A stretch of 54,428 nt of DNA from contig NZ_CANMVN010000012.1 in the NCBI RefSeq assembly GCF_947501425.1, positions 1-54,428 of the forward strand, in the 5' to 3' direction. This stretch comes from an uncultured Psychroserpens sp. (GTDB taxonomy: Bacteria > Bacteroidota > Bacteroidia > Flavobacteriales > Flavobacteriaceae). Shown here piece after piece: positions 54,301 through 54,428 of this stretch (within the stretch, counting starts at the first letter, position 1; each line of letters begins with the position of its first letter). The notes beneath the pieces were generated by a model that did not search any database, was not told where the DNA came from, and saw only the letters and a program-made list of their open reading frames with translations. The position numbers and the translations under genes were made by a program.

Positions 54301-54428
54301 GTCCAACAACAAGTACTCAATCTGTGACAGTATTTACTCAGCCAACTATCATCGATCCTACACCATTAGAGGTTTGCGATGATGGTACACCAGATGGAAT
54401 TACGAGTATAGATTTAACGTTAAAGAAT
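51381..54428 (+). CDS. Giant cell-surface protein with CUB-like, PKD, P-domain and repeats (3' partial)
   Basis: The ATG at 51381 opens a frame that runs to the end of the window, 1016 codons with no stop. Signal peptide (LLIIFTLFSLHTYAQ), a CUB-like domain (about 20-130, with CSGTFVDSGGAGGNYSS), a PKD domain (about 145-215, YQWDLDNGNFVDGQTATFSY), and a proprotein-convertase P domain (about 280-440, MEHSYSGDLDIKIISPNGQ and GDWCIEIVDN). Beta-domains follow, then five 76-78 residue repeats. VCDDGTPDGI near the end is typical of flavobacterial surface repeats. A T9SS sorting domain is likely downstream, but not visible. Confidence 0.88.
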   Translation, partial: MKKALLIIFTLFSLHTYAQDVLMQDGTVTACSGTFVDSGGAGGNYSSDENLVLTICPENPGQLVQLNFTAFNTQLGADVMTIYNGDSTASPPFGTYDGANNPGSVTATDDNGSGCLTIQFVSDGAGTTTGWAADISCFTPCQTIVSQLDSSIPAANADGYIRVCPNEEITLTGSGVFEFDGTGATYQWDLDNGNFVDGQTATFSYDTPGVYIVNLNVRDANTDSDPLGCPNTNLINQVIQVATEPDFTGTQAANSTLCFGESTTIDGVVTPVPFVNDCTPPVSGTTFLPDGSGAVYTTCITVDCFESDQLLTDPNQLIEICVNMEHSYSGDLDIKIISPNGQEADLFTQAGGGTYFGGANDDNSNTPGTGADYCFSMSATTLLSNANTITAGTNPPNNSWEPGTYLPVESFNELVGSPLNGDWCIEIVDNLSIDNGYIFSWGLNFDPNIQPPELSFTPMIDSESWDADPSITNVTGSTITVAPATAGTHCYTYRVVDDFGCEYTEEVCITVEEELMADVVAVTNPICNGEDAQFQITGSPNGVVSYNINAGATQTVTLDAAGTATVTLGVPAVDQTFTLIDITVGACTLAVNDTETILVGQVFDTSFTMTPTCDGGTATVTGDAGGTFAFEDPQPTDGAAIDPVTGTITGGVSSTTYTVIYEFASSCSPGTTQSVTVLPAQDASFNYTATCDGGTATVTGDAGGTFTFNPIPTDGATLDLLTGTITNGTQGATYTVEYALAGACPEVSTQSVTVLPFEDANFTLTSTCEGATAVITGDAGGTFAFNPVPADGATIDVNTGLVTGVSGTTYTVEYTTSGPCPETTSQSVTVFPAEDATFNLTPSCTGATATITGDIGGVFAFNPVPTDGTIIDAVTGEITNGSSGVTYTVEYTTTGNCPVTSTVAVTVFPEDDSSFTLSPTCDGGTATVTGLPGGTFAFNPNPGDGAVINPSTGTISGGQFDATYTVDYTTNGACPTTSTQSVTVFTQPTIIDPTPLEVCDDGTPDGITSIDLTLKN
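53190..54345 (+). repeat. Five 76-78 residue protein repeats
   Basis: Each unit has FTLTPTCDGGTATVTGDAGG-like start, FAFNPVPTDGA, TYTVEYTTSGPCP and STQSVTVFP. The repeat cysteines are at 53217, 53451, 53682, 53910 and 54141. Divergent at the DNA level, unlike the repeats at 1-1434. Confidence 0.88.

Overview
The window reads as chromosome of a low-GC member of the Flavobacteriaceae (Bacteroidota); I cannot fix the genus. The evidence is a type IX secretion (T9SS) module with a type B sorting domain, a fused SecDF, an ECF sigma/FecR/TonB-receptor cassette, several families that I associate mainly with this group (DUF6588, DUF2911, DUF4412, DUF4369), flavobacterial TAnnTTTG promoter boxes, and few Shine-Dalgarno sites. 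I see no prophage, insertion sequence, CRISPR array or rRNA operon. Only one tRNA gene (Thr, anticodon TGT) was found.

Layout. 1-5.5 kb: the 3' part of a huge repeat adhesin built from almost identical 453-bp units and ending in a T9SS type B domain, then PorP/SprF and a periplasmic OmpA-type protein, a likely secretion/anchoring set. 5.6-7.9 kb: a tightly overlapped idi / 6-pyruvoyl-tetrahydropterin synthase-type / manA operon, a small conserved protein and tRNA-Thr. 8-12.5 kb (minus strand): a lipoprotein, a DUF819 permease with an extra exported N-terminal domain, and a compact six-gene operon (SPFH, glycine-zipper, DUF4177, DUF1648, a 23-residue membrane peptide, Arc-type repressor). Three of its genes are very short. 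12.7-17.2 kb: hydrolase, AlkB, VanX-type dipeptidase, a YfiT/BstA-like DinB protein between two exported unknowns, and a gene-free stretch at 13.7-14.07 kb that looks like a regulated small RNA locus. 17.2-21 kb: TonB receptor, FecR and ECF sigma operon.

21.2-32.7 kb: ffh, folD and a run of mostly minus-strand genes (VOC protein, LytTR regulator coupled to rluF, hydrolase and cupin, HerA-like ATPase), then plus-strand RidA lipoprotein and queE. 32.9-42.2 kb: asnB, an HTH-DUF4870 protein with two CPBP proteases, gyrB, DUF6588, mdh and DUF4412. 42.3-46.8 kb: an exported protein resembling the SecD P1 region, secDF, and a small barrel-like protein. 46.8-50.7 kb (minus): DUF192 with lgt, cysS with yidD, and folE. 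50.9 kb to the end: a small exported protein and the 5' part of a second giant repeat protein that runs off the window.

Themes. Envelope export dominates: T9SS cargo at both ends, SecDF, Lgt, YidD, a TonB cassette and many signal peptides and lipoboxes. FolE, the PTPS/QueD-type enzyme and QueE, the first three steps towards 7-deazaguanine, sit in three separate places. Clean intrinsic terminators mark many transcription unit ends and help to define two gene-free loci worth testing for small RNAs.
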